Shown here one piece after another: positions 1 through 8,464 of a stretch of 64,000 nt of DNA. The position numbers and the translations under genes were made by a program. The stretch covers positions 1 through 64,000 of the forward strand of contig JBLIOE010000018.1 of NCBI GenBank assembly GCA_047639555.1. Direction: 5' to 3'. The DNA comes from JAJRXC01 sp047639555. Its GTDB lineage: Bacteria; Actinomycetota; Acidimicrobiia; Acidimicrobiales; Aldehydirespiratoraceae. The notes beneath the pieces are model-generated. The model ran no database searches and was not told where the DNA came from. It saw only the letters and a list, made by a program, of their open reading frames with translations. Numbering within the stretch: position 1 is the stretch's first letter; each line of letters opens with the position of its first letter.

Positions 1-762
1 GGTATGGCCACCGGACTCGACGGTTACCCCTTCGGCGAGATGACCTACCGTTACGAGTACAAGGCGGATGTCGGCGCCAACTGGAAGCTCTTCATCGACG
101 CCTTCGCCGAGTTCTACCATGCGCCGATTTTGCACATGCGCCAGTCCGTCGCCGACGAGGCGCAGAAGCTGGCTGGCGTCGGATTCGAAGCGTTGCACTA
201 CGAGATCTTCGAACCGGTCGCCCACAGTGTGGTCTCATCGTGGGGTGGCATGGCGCCGCCGTCCGACCCCGGCATGGTGAAGCCGATTGAAAACGTGTTG
301 CGGTCGGGCCTCTTCGGACCGTGGGACAAACCCGCCGATATTGATTTGTCGAACCTGCCGCCTGGCCTCAACCCCGCCAACCATCGGGCCTGGGGAACCG
401 ACTCGTTCCAGATCTATCCCAACATGGTCATTCTGATCTGGGAGCCCGGCTGGTATCTGACCTACCACTACTGGCCCACGTCGGTGAATAGCCACCGCTT
501 CGAAGCGAACCTCTACTTCGCCGAACCGAAGAATCTCGCCGAGCGGATCAGTCAAGAGCTTGCGGCGGTGACGTTCAAGGAATTCTCACTCCAAGACGGC
601 AACACGCTTGAAGCCACGCAAACAATGATTGAGTCTGCGGTCGTGCGAGAGTTCCCGTTGTGTGACCAGGAGATCTTGGTCCGCAACCTGCATCACGCGG
701 TGCGAGAAGACGTCAATGCCTATCGAGCCGAACGTGACGTCGCCGTCACGGTCGGGAACTGA
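1..762 (+). CDS. Rieske non-heme iron oxygenase alpha subunit, C-terminal part
   Basis: Partial gene, open at the left window edge, so the true start and the Rieske [2Fe-2S] domain lie upstream. The visible 253 codons are the catalytic domain. The segment NWKLFIDAFAEFYHAPILH, about 26 residues in, matches the ring-hydroxylating oxygenase pattern in which the two His bind mononuclear iron. The domain ends normally at a TGA. These enzymes hydroxylate aromatic or steroid-like substrates with O2 and electrons from a reductase. A KshB-like reductase is encoded at 6078-7112 and is the obvious partner (inference). The next gene follows after 10 bp with a good Shine-Dalgarno sequence, so they are probably co-transcribed. 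KshA-like specificity is possible but cannot be shown from this fragment. Confidence 0.85.
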   Translation, partial: GMATGLDGYPFGEMTYRYEYKADVGANWKLFIDAFAEFYHAPILHMRQSVADEAQKLAGVGFEALHYEIFEPVAHSVVSSWGGMAPPSDPGMVKPIENVLRSGLFGPWDKPADIDLSNLPPGLNPANHRAWGTDSFQIYPNMVILIWEPGWYLTYHYWPTSVNSHRFEANLYFAEPKNLAERISQELAAVTFKEFSLQDGNTLEATQTMIESAVVREFPLCDQEILVRNLHHAVREDVNAYRAERDVAVTVGN

Positions 763-772
763 GGAGAGAAGA

Positions 773-1111
773 GTGACCGACACATTGCTCCCACCCGAGT
801 TCGCTGATCTCGAGGTCTGGTCCGATTGGATTCTCGCCACCGAGGGGGAGCGCTACGCCAAACGGCTTGGCTCGACGATGGCGGAGATGCAGGCGTTCTA
901 CGACGCCGCGTTTCCCCGGCTCGAAGCAATCATGGACCACGCCCGCACCGTGCCCCTGGGTGTTGCACCCGTCGGCGATGCCGACCGCAATCTGGCTCAT
1001 CTCGCCTTCTCTTTGGTGACGGCATCGTTCCCCGTCGAAGCGTGGAAGCAGCCGCATGTGCCCGACAGCGGAGCGGCCGACATTCCGCTCGTGCTCGAGC
1101 CGGGGTTCTGA
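773..1111 (+). CDS. Small protein of unknown function (112 aa) downstream of Rieske oxygenase
   Basis: I do not recognise a family. The GTG start at 773 is chosen because GAGGAG lies 5-10 bases upstream and codon use matches the neighbours; the frame is open further upstream but that part overlaps the oxygenase. The protein is soluble-looking, mildly acidic and alpha-helical in character, with no Cys, no signal peptide and no membrane segment. It sits 10 bp after the oxygenase and 5 bp before an amidohydrolase, so it is very likely in the same operon. A role as accessory or small subunit of the oxygenase is a guess from position only. Confidence 0.6.
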   Translation: MTDTLLPPEFADLEVWSDWILATEGERYAKRLGSTMAEMQAFYDAAFPRLEAIMDHARTVPLGVAPVGDADRNLAHLAFSLVTASFPVEAWKQPHVPDSGAADIPLVLEPGF

Positions 1112-1116
1112 CCGCG

Positions 1117-2346
1117 ATGGCTATCACTGTTCTACGGGCCGACCGGATGGTCGATGTTGTCACCGGCGAAGTCCAAAGCCCCGGTGTCGTCGTGGTCGAA
1201 GACGACAAGATCATTGGTGTCGGCTCCGATGCCGCGCCCGCCGATGCGACCGTCATCGAACTCGGTGACCGCACGCTCTTGCCGGGGCTCATGGACATGG
1301 AGCTCAACTTCTTCATGGGTGGTCCCGGCGATCGCGGTGCCCGCACGTCAGTTGTCGAGACGCCGATCGATCGGTCGTTTCGGGCCGTCGTGAATGCGAA
1401 GACCACGCTGCTGGCCGGGTTCACCACCGTGCGCAACCTGGGCTTGTTCATCCCGACCGGTGGGCACCTGCTCGATGTTTCGCTCGGCCGGGCGATCGAA
1501 CGGGGCTACGTAGTTGGTCCTCGAATCGTGCCCGCCGGCCATGCCATCTGTCCGACCGGTGGTCATCTCGAACCCACGGTGTTCGTGGGCTTGGCCCACG
1601 GGATCATGCCGCTCACGGTAGAAGAAGGCGTGGCTAACGGAGTCGACGAAGTCCGCAAGGCAGTCCGCCATCAGCTGAAGTTCGGGGCCAAGGTCATAAA
1701 GATCTGCGCGTCGGGTGGCGTGATGTCTCACACGGGGCCGGCCGGTGCTCAGCAGTACTCCGACGAGGAACTTGCGGTCGCCGCGGACGAGGCTCATCGG
1801 GCCGGTATCAAGGTTGCCGCGCACGCACATGGTGACGCCGGCATCCGGGCCGCGATCAACGCGGGCATCGATTGCATCGAGCACGGTTCGCTGATGACCG
1901 AAGACACTCTTGCCCTAGCGAAGGAGCGGGGCACGTTCCTCGTGGCCACGACCTACCTGGCCGACGGAATGGACGTTTCCCATGCCGCTCCTGAGCTGCA
2001 GGCGAAGGCGGCCGAAGTCTTCCCGCAGGCCCGAAAAACGATTTCGCGAGCACTCGAACTTGGGATCAAGGTGTGCTGTGGCACCGACGCTCCCGCCATC
2101 CCTCACGGGCAGAACGCCAAAGAACTCATCGCTCTTACCGAGCGCGGTGCGAGCCCGCTGCGGGCGCTGCAGACGGCCACGATCACCTCGGCCGAACTCG
2201 TTGATGCGCACGATCGTGGGCGTCTCGAACCCGGCCTCCTGGCCGACATCATTGCCGTACCTGGCAATCCGCTCGAAGACATCAGCGTCACTGAGCAGGT
2301 CGACTTCGTCATGCTCGGCGGTGTGATTCACGCCCAGCCCGAATGA
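1117..2346 (+). CDS. Metal-dependent amidohydrolase (imidazolonepropionase/prolidase-like)
   Basis: A 409-aa TIM-barrel amidohydrolase. Visible ligand segments are K195 in AKVIKICASGG (probable carboxylated lysine), HAHGD at 236-240, EHGS with H256, and GTDAP near residue 330. The first-strand HxH motif expected after PGL-x-D is replaced by D60-M-E-L-N64, so at least one usual metal ligand pair is missing. From memory, some related actinobacterial proteins carry the same DMExN variant, so it may be a clade trait rather than damage. The family hydrolyses cyclic amides, lactones or dipeptides; the substrate is unknown. The ATG lies 5 bp after the small upstream gene, in the same operon as the Rieske oxygenase. 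Confidence 0.82.
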   Translation: MAITVLRADRMVDVVTGEVQSPGVVVVEDDKIIGVGSDAAPADATVIELGDRTLLPGLMDMELNFFMGGPGDRGARTSVVETPIDRSFRAVVNAKTTLLAGFTTVRNLGLFIPTGGHLLDVSLGRAIERGYVVGPRIVPAGHAICPTGGHLEPTVFVGLAHGIMPLTVEEGVANGVDEVRKAVRHQLKFGAKVIKICASGGVMSHTGPAGAQQYSDEELAVAADEAHRAGIKVAAHAHGDAGIRAAINAGIDCIEHGSLMTEDTLALAKERGTFLVATTYLADGMDVSHAAPELQAKAAEVFPQARKTISRALELGIKVCCGTDAPAIPHGQNAKELIALTERGASPLRALQTATITSAELVDAHDRGRLEPGLLADIIAVPGNPLEDISVTEQVDFVMLGGVIHAQPE

Positions 2347-2376
2347 GCCGCCGCCGCGCCGTGTCCGAGCGGTACC

Positions 2377-3063
2377 GTGGCCGGCATGGCTGACGACGCT
2401 GCCGCCGAAGTATCTCCACTGCGCGACCAGGCGGTTTCGCGCTCACTTGACGGGGCCCGAGTCCGGGCGGAGGAACGTGTCCAACGGTTCCTCGACGCCG
2501 CCACCGAACTCATCCTCGAAAAGGGCGGTCTCGACTTCACGGTCCAGGACGTCGTCGAGCGGTCGACCCAATCTCTGCGGAGCTTCTACCAATTCTTCGA
2601 CGGTAAGCAGCATCTCCTGCTAGCGGTTTATGAGGACGCGATTCGCTCGGCCGCTGAAGAGCTCGAGAGGACTCTTTGTGACATCGACGATCCGCTCGAG
2701 CGTCTGCACACCGCCATCGTCACCATCTTCGTTTGGAGCCTGCAGCAACCGACGGTCTCGTCGCCGTCGCCCCACCTCACGGTTCGTTCGATGGCCGCGT
2801 TTGTCTTCGAGCTGATGACCACTGATCGGGCGGCCGTAGTTGGAGCGACCGCACCGCTCTTCGCTCAGGTCCAGTCGGCCATCGAGGCCGCGGCTGAGGC
2901 CGGAGCGGTCGAGATCGACCACCCCCGCAGTACCGCCGCATTCGTACTTCAGACCACACTCTTTAACGCCTTCGGTGCTGCGGCGAACGCCAACGCTGTT
3001 GATCGCAAAGTCCAGGCTGAATCAGTCTGGAACCTCCTCTTCAACGGCATCGCCAAGCGCTGA
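2377..3063 (+). CDS. TetR-family transcriptional regulator (module 1)
   Basis: About 228 aa. The N-terminal helix-turn-helix spans roughly residues 54-80 (FTVQDVVERS..LRSFYQFFDGKQHLL), typical of TetR, followed by an alpha-helical ligand domain. The start is either GTG 2377 or ATG 2386; neither has a clear Shine-Dalgarno sequence. It lies 30 bp after the amidohydrolase, so it is probably the last gene of the oxygenase operon. It is the only regulator gene in the first 37 kb. It is therefore the best candidate to bind the GTGAGAAT-N3-ATTCTCAC sites found at all four divergent promoters between 3.5 and 15.9 kb (inference). Ligand unknown; an acyl-CoA or pathway intermediate is usual for such genes. 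Confidence 0.9.
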   Translation: MAGMADDAAAEVSPLRDQAVSRSLDGARVRAEERVQRFLDAATELILEKGGLDFTVQDVVERSTQSLRSFYQFFDGKQHLLLAVYEDAIRSAAEELERTLCDIDDPLERLHTAIVTIFVWSLQQPTVSSPSPHLTVRSMAAFVFELMTTDRAAVVGATAPLFAQVQSAIEAAAEAGAVEIDHPRSTAAFVLQTTLFNAFGAAANANAVDRKVQAESVWNLLFNGIAKR

Positions 3064-3084
3064 ATCGTTCGAGGGTCGGTCGGG

Positions 3085-3498
3085 CTACGGCCGAATCGGG
3101 TCGTGTTCTTTGCCGTGATCCATGCTGCCGTTGCGTCGTAGAAACGTCGTAGTGCGGCGGGCGAAGCGCCAGCCGCTCTCGGTGCGGGTATAGAGGTCGT
3201 CGTACCAGGCCAGCCGCATGTCGTGGGTGCGTTGGTCGATGAAGATGTAGTGCTGTGAACCCGTGCCGAGGTCGCCGTCGATATCGATCAAAGGTGGATT
3301 GACGATCAGTTGGCCGCGTGGCGCAGCGGTGAGCAGAGCCGGGAATTCTTCCATCGAATAGTCGGTATTGAACGCGTGATAGATCGCGTCGGGAAGGAAC
3401 AATGCGACGAGGTCGTCGATCTCGTGGCGACTGAGGTGCTGGGCGTATCGAGTGGTGAGATCCTGGATGGCGAGTTGATCGTCGATCGTGGCGGCCAT
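3085..3498 (-). CDS. SnoaL-like / NTF2-fold protein
   Basis: A 137-aa protein with the small alpha+beta barrel pattern of SnoaL-like proteins: an N-terminal helix (DDQLAIQDLTTRYAQHLSRHEIDDLVALF) followed by DAIYHA, then beta strands ending GWRFARRTTTFLRR. Members are polyketide cyclases, hydratases, isomerases or dehydratases for ring compounds, or small-subunit-like proteins; the exact reaction cannot be assigned. It is transcribed away from the CoA ligase at 3613, and the shared 114-bp promoter region holds a module 1 operator-like site. It converges with the TetR gene with 21 bp between stops. Confidence 0.78.
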   Translation of the reverse strand: MAATIDDQLAIQDLTTRYAQHLSRHEIDDLVALFLPDAIYHAFNTDYSMEEFPALLTAAPRGQLIVNPPLIDIDGDLGTGSQHYIFIDQRTHDMRLAWYDDLYTRTESGWRFARRTTTFLRRNGSMDHGKEHDPIRP

Positions 3499-3523
3499 AG
3501 GTGCTCCTCAGCAGGTCAGGCGG

Positions 3524-3542
3524 GCGAGAACTACGGTAGTCG
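3524..3542. promoter_or_regulatory. Module 1 operator-like site (imperfect)
   Basis: GCGAGAACTACGGTAGTCG lies in the divergent promoter between the SnoaL-like gene and the CoA ligase. Its left half agrees with the site at 11609-11627 read on the minus strand (GTGAGAACTATG; 10 of 12 bases) but its right half is poor. A second half-site-like TTCTCGC lies about 27 bp downstream. This is the weakest of the four module 1 sites. Confidence 0.4.
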
Positions 3543-3612
3543 AATCAGTAGAGCGGCATTCTCGCTCGCTCGGTGCCCCAGTGTGGTTAGTGAGGACAGT
3601 GAGGATGTCGAC

Positions 3613-5148
3613 ATGAGTGTTGCCCCCAGTTTTGGTTCGATGACGTACCGGGACCCGGTTGGGCTGCATACGTTCCTCGAGGAGGCGGCGGACCACCGAC
3701 CGGAGGCGACGGCGCTACGGGCCGGCGATGAACAGTGGACGTTCGCCGAGCTTGATGCCATGGCGAACTCGGCCGCGGCATTCCTCGCCGGTCGTGGAAT
3801 TGGTGTTGGCGATCGCGTCGCGATGATGGCCGGGAATCGACCCGAGTTCGTGATGATGGTGTTCGGTGTGCTGAAGCTGGGTGCGGCCGTTGTGATGGTG
3901 AGCCCTTCGTGGAAACAGGCCGAAGTCGGCCACGCGTTCTCGCTCACCTCTCCGGCCCTCGTTGTCTGCGACGGTGAGACGCCCGACGTGCTCGACGGAC
4001 TGATCGCCAATGATGCGATTGTGCATCTTGATCGCGACGGGGTGCACGCTGATCTCGTCGCCAGTCCCGCGGTTCGCCCGCAGACGGTCACTGACTGGGC
4101 TAATCGAGAAGCCGTGCTCGTCTTTAGTTCCGGCACGACGGGAATGCCAAAGGCCGTTCGTCACCTTCACGGTTCATTGGAGGTCGGTACCGCTCACTGG
4201 GTGTCGGCCTTGGGCCTTGGTCCCGACGATCGCATCCAGGTCGCGACCCCTCCATTTCATATTCTGGGGCTCCTCAACCTGCTCGCCGCGGCGGCGGCCG
4301 GGGCCTCCGTTCGACTCCATCCGAGGTTCGACCTCGACGCGCTGCTCCAACACATTGAGGCCGACGGCATCACGCTTGAGATGGCGGTCGCCCCGATCGC
4401 GTTAGCGATGGCCAACCATCCCGACCTCGAGCGGTACGATCTTTCGTCGCTGCGCTACATCATGTGGGGCGCCACGCCGGTTACCGAGAGTGTTGCCCGC
4501 CGAGTGACCGAACGCACCGGCATCGAGTTTCTCCCGGCGTACGGGGCCAGCGAGGTGCCGGTCATCACTGCGAATCACGTGGGGCATCCCGACAGCTGGC
4601 GGCTCGACTCGGCCGGGTTGCTGCTTCACGACGTCGAGATGCGGGTGATCGACCTCGAAACCGGCGAGCTGGTTTCTCCCGGGGCAACCGGGGAGATCCA
4701 GCTAAAGAGTCCATCGATGATGGCGGGGTACCTGCCCGAGGAGGCGAACGTCGATGCGTTTGACGATGGCTGGTATCGCACTGGTGACGTCGGCTGGGTG
4801 GAAGCCGATGGGTGGCTGCACCTCACCGACCGGGTGAAGGAGATGATCAAGGTCAAAGGTTTCCAGGTTGCTCCCGCGGAGGTGGAAGCGGTTCTGCACG
4901 GTCATCCTGACGTGGCCGACTGCGCGGTGTTCGGTGTGGCCGACGAGGCATCGGGCGAACTGGTGGTTGGCGCGGTGCAGCTCCGGGCCGACGCAACCGC
5001 CACGGCGGGCGATCTGCAAACGGTGGTCGCCGAGCAGCTCGCGTCGTACAAGAAACTCAGCGCGCTGCATGTGGTCGACGAGATTCCGCGCTTGCCATCA
5101 GGAAAGGTGCTCCGCCGCGTCTTACGCGATCGGTTCACGGGCAACTAG
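3613..5148 (+). CDS. AMP-dependent acyl-CoA synthetase/ligase
   Basis: A 511-aa ANL-superfamily ligase that activates a carboxylic acid to its acyl-CoA through an acyl-AMP. Motifs in order are the P-loop SSGTTGMPK at 172-180, YGASEVP, YRTGDVGWVEADGWLHLTDRVKEMIKVKG split over the hinge, and the C-terminal catalytic Lys in LPSGKVLRR near 497. Length is normal. ATG 3613 is preferred over upstream in-frame starts because the alignable N-terminus begins there and AGGAT precedes it. It is expressed divergently from the SnoaL-like gene. It probably starts CoA-dependent degradation in module 1 (inference); chain type cannot be read from the sequence. Confidence 0.92.
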   Translation: MSVAPSFGSMTYRDPVGLHTFLEEAADHRPEATALRAGDEQWTFAELDAMANSAAAFLAGRGIGVGDRVAMMAGNRPEFVMMVFGVLKLGAAVVMVSPSWKQAEVGHAFSLTSPALVVCDGETPDVLDGLIANDAIVHLDRDGVHADLVASPAVRPQTVTDWANREAVLVFSSGTTGMPKAVRHLHGSLEVGTAHWVSALGLGPDDRIQVATPPFHILGLLNLLAAAAAGASVRLHPRFDLDALLQHIEADGITLEMAVAPIALAMANHPDLERYDLSSLRYIMWGATPVTESVARRVTERTGIEFLPAYGASEVPVITANHVGHPDSWRLDSAGLLLHDVEMRVIDLETGELVSPGATGEIQLKSPSMMAGYLPEEANVDAFDDGWYRTGDVGWVEADGWLHLTDRVKEMIKVKGFQVAPAEVEAVLHGHPDVADCAVFGVADEASGELVVGAVQLRADATATAGDLQTVVAEQLASYKKLSALHVVDEIPRLPSGKVLRRVLRDRFTGN

Positions 5149-5160
5149 TCCGGCAAAACG

Positions 5161-6036
5161 TCAAGCACTCGGGCTGTGGTGATCGCGCTTGGCGAAGAGG
5201 ACTCGAGGGTCCTTTGTGGCGAACCCGGCCCGCGCCTCGGGACTCACCTGCACAATGCCTTCGTAGTTTCCGACCGGCACGGTGTGGGTGACGACCGGAC
5301 CCTCGTTGATGCGATGAACCTGGAACGCAGGCGGCTCGAGTACGAAGAGCGAGTCGACCGACGGGTTCTCGGCGAGGTCGAGCGTTGTCTGCTGGGCGGT
5401 CGAGGGGCAGATGTTTGCGAGCACCCCGCCGACGACCGATTGGATCGACCGATGGACATGGCCGCTCACCACGAGCTGCACGTTGTCATGCTCGCTGAGA
5501 AGGGCGACAAGGTCATCGGCCCACGCGGCTCCTTCGGCATCCAGAAAGGCAATTCCGGTGTTGAACGGCGGGTGGTGGATCGCCACCAGGGTGGGTCGTT
5601 CGGGTTGCTCCGCCAATCGCGCTCGCAGCCAGGCCAGACGCTCCCCGCAGAACTCGGCCAGGTGGTGCACATCGTTGGTTGAATCGAGAAGGATCAACCG
5701 GACGTCGTAGTCCTCCACGCAATACTGCAGCCATCCGCCGGGGAGCGGGGCCGGAAAGTCGAGGTGTTCGACCATGACCGCTCGGTCATCGTGATTTCCG
5801 ATCACGAAGTGGACCGGCATCTCGATCGCCTCGACGAGGCGAACGAACTCCTCGTATTCTTCGTCGTTCCCCTGGTCGGCGAGATCTCCGGTGATGAGAA
5901 CACAATCGGGTCGGGGGGACAACGCGTTGAGGTGTTCGATCGCGGCGCCGAGCCGTGCGTTTGAGTCAACGGCGCCGCCACACGTCCCCACGCCAGGCGC
6001 GCTGACATGGGTATCGGTGATCTGGGCAATGAGCAT
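5161..6036 (-). CDS. Metallophosphoesterase, CpdA-like (class III cyclic nucleotide phosphodiesterase type)
   Basis: A 291-aa calcineurin-like phosphoesterase. Metal-binding motifs are all present: D-x-H in ITDTHVS near the N-terminus, GDLADQG, GNHDDR, and GHVH in VSGHVHRS. The order and spacing fit CpdA/Rv0805-type enzymes that hydrolyse cAMP or other phosphodiesters in the cytoplasm. The ATG at 6036 is chosen because the first beta strand starts there and AAGGA lies just upstream; upstream sequence in this frame is low-quality and overlaps the next gene. It lies 41 bp downstream of the reductase, same strand. Whether it acts on cAMP or a pathway phosphoester is unknown. Confidence 0.85.
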   Translation of the reverse strand: MLIAQITDTHVSAPGVGTCGGAVDSNARLGAAIEHLNALSPRPDCVLITGDLADQGNDEEYEEFVRLVEAIEMPVHFVIGNHDDRAVMVEHLDFPAPLPGGWLQYCVEDYDVRLILLDSTNDVHHLAEFCGERLAWLRARLAEQPERPTLVAIHHPPFNTGIAFLDAEGAAWADDLVALLSEHDNVQLVVSGHVHRSIQSVVGGVLANICPSTAQQTTLDLAENPSVDSLFVLEPPAFQVHRINEGPVVTHTVPVGNYEGIVQVSPEARAGFATKDPRVLFAKRDHHSPSA

Positions 6037-6077
6037 TGCTGTCCTTGGAGAAGTAGCGAGCAGGTCAGTCGGGGTGG

Positions 6078-7112
6078 TCAGTCTGGGTAGACGACGGACA
6101 ACGTAGAGGTTGTAGGCAGTGACTGGCAGGTAAGGATCCAGCCTTCGGCGAGTTCGTCGGGGGTGAGCACGTCGTTCACGCGCATTCGTACGTCGCCTTC
6201 TCGAAGCTCCGCGATGCAGGTGGCGCAATTGCCGGCCTGGCACGAGAAGGGCGGATTGAGTCCGCCGCGCCGCGCGGCCTCGAGGATGGTTTCGCCGACG
6301 TGATGTTCGAGTTCGTGCACTCGACCGCTCAAGGTGAGCGTGATGGAGCCGGGTTCGTCGTCCGTCGAGGGTGACGCATCTGGTTCTGCGGCGGTCGCAT
6401 TCACGAAACGTTCGGTGCGTACGAGTGCGGGATCATGACCGAGTTCGCCGAGCGTCTGCTCAACCAGGTCCATGAACGGCGTCGGGCCACAGATGTAGAC
6501 GGCAACGTTGAGATCGTCGCCTAGGAAGTTCGCGACCTCGTCGGCGGTGAGAAACCCACCGACATCATCGTGATGATGGGAAACGGTGAAGCGGTCGGCG
6601 GCGGCCTTCGCCAGCGCATCGAGCTCGGGGCCGAGGATCACCGAAGCGGCGTCCCGATTGGCGAACAGCAACTGGACCGAGCGGTCGGTCGCCGCCAGCG
6701 CCGTCTTCGTGATCGACGCGATCGGGGTGATCCCACTCCCGCCCGCGAAGGCGACGATTGGCCGATTGTCGTCGTCATCGAGACAGAACACGCCGGCCGG
6801 AGGCGTGGCGAGAATCGTGTCGCCGGCCACCAGTGAATTGTTGATGTGATTTGAGACCACACCGTCGATCACCCGCTTGACCGTGGTCCGGAAGGGCTCG
6901 TCGACATCAGGTGAGCTCGACATCGAGTAGCACCGCAGCTGGGTGATGCCGTCGACCTCTGCCTTGAAAGTGCAGTACTGGCCCGCTCGGTAGGCGAACG
7001 CGTCGCGCTCGTCCTCTGGGATGTTGAAAACATACGACCGGGCGTCGTGAGTCTCGTCAATCACCTCGACAACGCGCAGCGGAACAAACCGTGGCCCGGG
7101 AGTAGTTGACAC
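6078..7112 (-). CDS. Ferredoxin reductase-type oxygenase reductase (KshB/PaaE-like)
   Basis: A 344-aa three-domain reductase. The FAD domain has RCYSMSSSP near residue 60, the NAD(P) domain has GGSGITPI and CGPTPFMD, and the C-terminal plant-type [2Fe-2S] domain has C-x4-C-x2-C (CQAGNCATC) plus a final Cys in ILTC. The order FAD-NAD-[2Fe-2S] is that of KshB, the reductase of 3-ketosteroid 9-alpha-hydroxylase, and the N-terminal LRVVEVIDETHDARSYVF is very like KshB from memory. It likely passes electrons from NADH to the Rieske oxygenase at the window start. GTG start at 7112. It is divergent from an amidohydrolase across a module 1 operator-like site. Confidence 0.88.
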   Translation of the reverse strand: MSTTPGPRFVPLRVVEVIDETHDARSYVFNIPEDERDAFAYRAGQYCTFKAEVDGITQLRCYSMSSSPDVDEPFRTTVKRVIDGVVSNHINNSLVAGDTILATPPAGVFCLDDDDNRPIVAFAGGSGITPIASITKTALAATDRSVQLLFANRDAASVILGPELDALAKAAADRFTVSHHHDDVGGFLTADEVANFLGDDLNVAVYICGPTPFMDLVEQTLGELGHDPALVRTERFVNATAAEPDASPSTDDEPGSITLTLSGRVHELEHHVGETILEAARRGGLNPPFSCQAGNCATCIAELREGDVRMRVNDVLTPDELAEGWILTCQSLPTTSTLSVVYPD

Positions 7113-7158
7113 AGGTGCTCGATTCGGCTCGCCGGATACCTGGCAACATAGACAGGCG

Positions 7159-7177
7159 ATGAGAATGACATTATCGT
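7159..7177. promoter_or_regulatory. Module 1 operator-like site
   Basis: ATGAGAATGACATTATCGT agrees at 12 of 19 positions with the perfect palindrome at 15910-15928; left half TGAGAAT is exact. It sits in the 107-bp divergent promoter between the KshB-like reductase and an amidohydrolase, a suitable place for control of both genes. Confidence 0.5.
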
Positions 7178-7219
7178 GCGAGATCTTCTGATTGCGTAGA
7201 CCCGTGGAGTAGATCGCCC

Positions 7220-8449
7220 ATGAACGCCAGCGGTGACCAGTCTCGCCTGACCATCATCTCGGCCGACACCCATGCGGGTGCCGATATCGAGGGCTACCGG
7301 CCGTATCTCCCAGCGCAATGGGCGGACGACTTCACCGACTGGGCCGCGGGTTTCGAGTCGGCATGGCTCGATAGCGATGATGATGACTACTTCTTGAACT
7401 ACGACAGCGAGCGGCGTCTCGCCGCGCTCGAAGACGACGGCATTTCGGCCGAGGTGGTCTTTCCCAACACCACTCCACCGTTCTTCACCGGCGGATCGCT
7501 GGCCGGCACCCTGGCCACAACGCCAGAAGCGCACGCCCGCCAATGGGCTGGACTACAAGCCCACAATCGATGGCTCATCGATTTCTGCGCGGCGGTGCCT
7601 GGTCGCCGCAAGGGAGTCATCCAGCTGCTGCCAACCGATGTCAACGACGCCGTGTCGGAAGTGCGATGGGCCGCGGGCCGTCCAGAAATCTGCGGTGTAC
7701 TTCTCGCGTCGGTGCCACCCAATACAGTCGCCCCGCTCTACTCGTCCGACTACGACCCACTGTGGGCTGCGTGTGTTGACGCCGAACTCCCGGTGGTCAC
7801 TCATGCGGGAAGTGGGGCACCATCACTTCCCGATCACCCAGCCACCATGCCGGTGCTTGTCTACGAATACGCATTCTGGAGCCACCGCACTATCTGGCAT
7901 CTGGTCTTCGGCGGCGTCTTCGAACGCTTCCCGGACCTCCAACTTGTCATCACCGAGCAGGGCGGCTCGAAATGGTTGGGTGCCCTGGCCCGCGGCCTCG
8001 ACACGAAACTCGACACGCTGGTCGACCCGAAGAAGCAGACCGTGAAGTTCGACCGTTCGGAGCTCGAGCAGCGCGGACTGCGGCCAAGTGAACTAATCGC
8101 TCGAAATTGCTGGCTGGGCGCGAGCTTCATGCAGCCCCACGATGTGCCGCATCGCCACGAGCTCGCGCTCGACCACATCATGTGGGGATCGGATTTCCCG
8201 CACAACGAGGGCACCACGCCGTATACCCGAGAAGCCTTACGCGCCGCGTTCAGCGATGTGCCCATGGACGAGGTCCGTTCGATGGTCGGCGGCGCGGCTG
8301 CTGGTCTCTACGGCTTCGACCTTGCCGCACTCGCTCCCGTGGCTGACCGAGTGGGTCCGACCGTCGAGGAGATCTCGACGCCGCTCGACGAGGTTCCCGC
8401 CGACGCGACGTCGTATGCGTTCTTGCCGGAGTACCTGGCGACGTACTGA
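7220..8449 (+). CDS. Amidohydrolase_2 family TIM-barrel hydrolase/decarboxylase
   Basis: A 409-aa member of the ACMSD-like amidohydrolase group. The N-terminal metal motif is D16-T-H18-A-G; later segments are VVTHAGSG (His ligand), VITEQGGSKWL and WGSDFPHNEGTTPY (Asp near the C-terminal end of the barrel). The family contains metal-dependent decarboxylases and hydrolases of ring-derived acids. It differs from the 15972 and 57330 paralogues, which start DDH-x2-EPP, so the metal site or substrate probably differs. The gene stands alone behind a module 1 operator and converges with the acyl-CoA dehydrogenase genes with 15 bp between stops. Confidence 0.85.
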   Translation: MNASGDQSRLTIISADTHAGADIEGYRPYLPAQWADDFTDWAAGFESAWLDSDDDDYFLNYDSERRLAALEDDGISAEVVFPNTTPPFFTGGSLAGTLATTPEAHARQWAGLQAHNRWLIDFCAAVPGRRKGVIQLLPTDVNDAVSEVRWAAGRPEICGVLLASVPPNTVAPLYSSDYDPLWAACVDAELPVVTHAGSGAPSLPDHPATMPVLVYEYAFWSHRTIWHLVFGGVFERFPDLQLVITEQGGSKWLGALARGLDTKLDTLVDPKKQTVKFDRSELEQRGLRPSELIARNCWLGASFMQPHDVPHRHELALDHIMWGSDFPHNEGTTPYTREALRAAFSDVPMDEVRSMVGGAAAGLYGFDLAALAPVADRVGPTVEEISTPLDEVPADATSYAFLPEYLATY

Positions 8450-8464
8450 CCGGGTACGAACGAG

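Noticed and set aside
826..1116. N-terminal extension of the amidohydrolase into the upstream small gene
   Set aside because: The first beta strand starts at ATG 1117, and the extension is Arg-rich, out-of-frame sequence of the small gene.
6801..7112. Phage-type or defence system genes suspected from several small overlapping genes across the window
   Set aside because: Every small gene fits a metabolic family (SnoaL, DUF35, ferredoxin, split barrel, cupin); no nuclease, helicase or toxin motif was seen.
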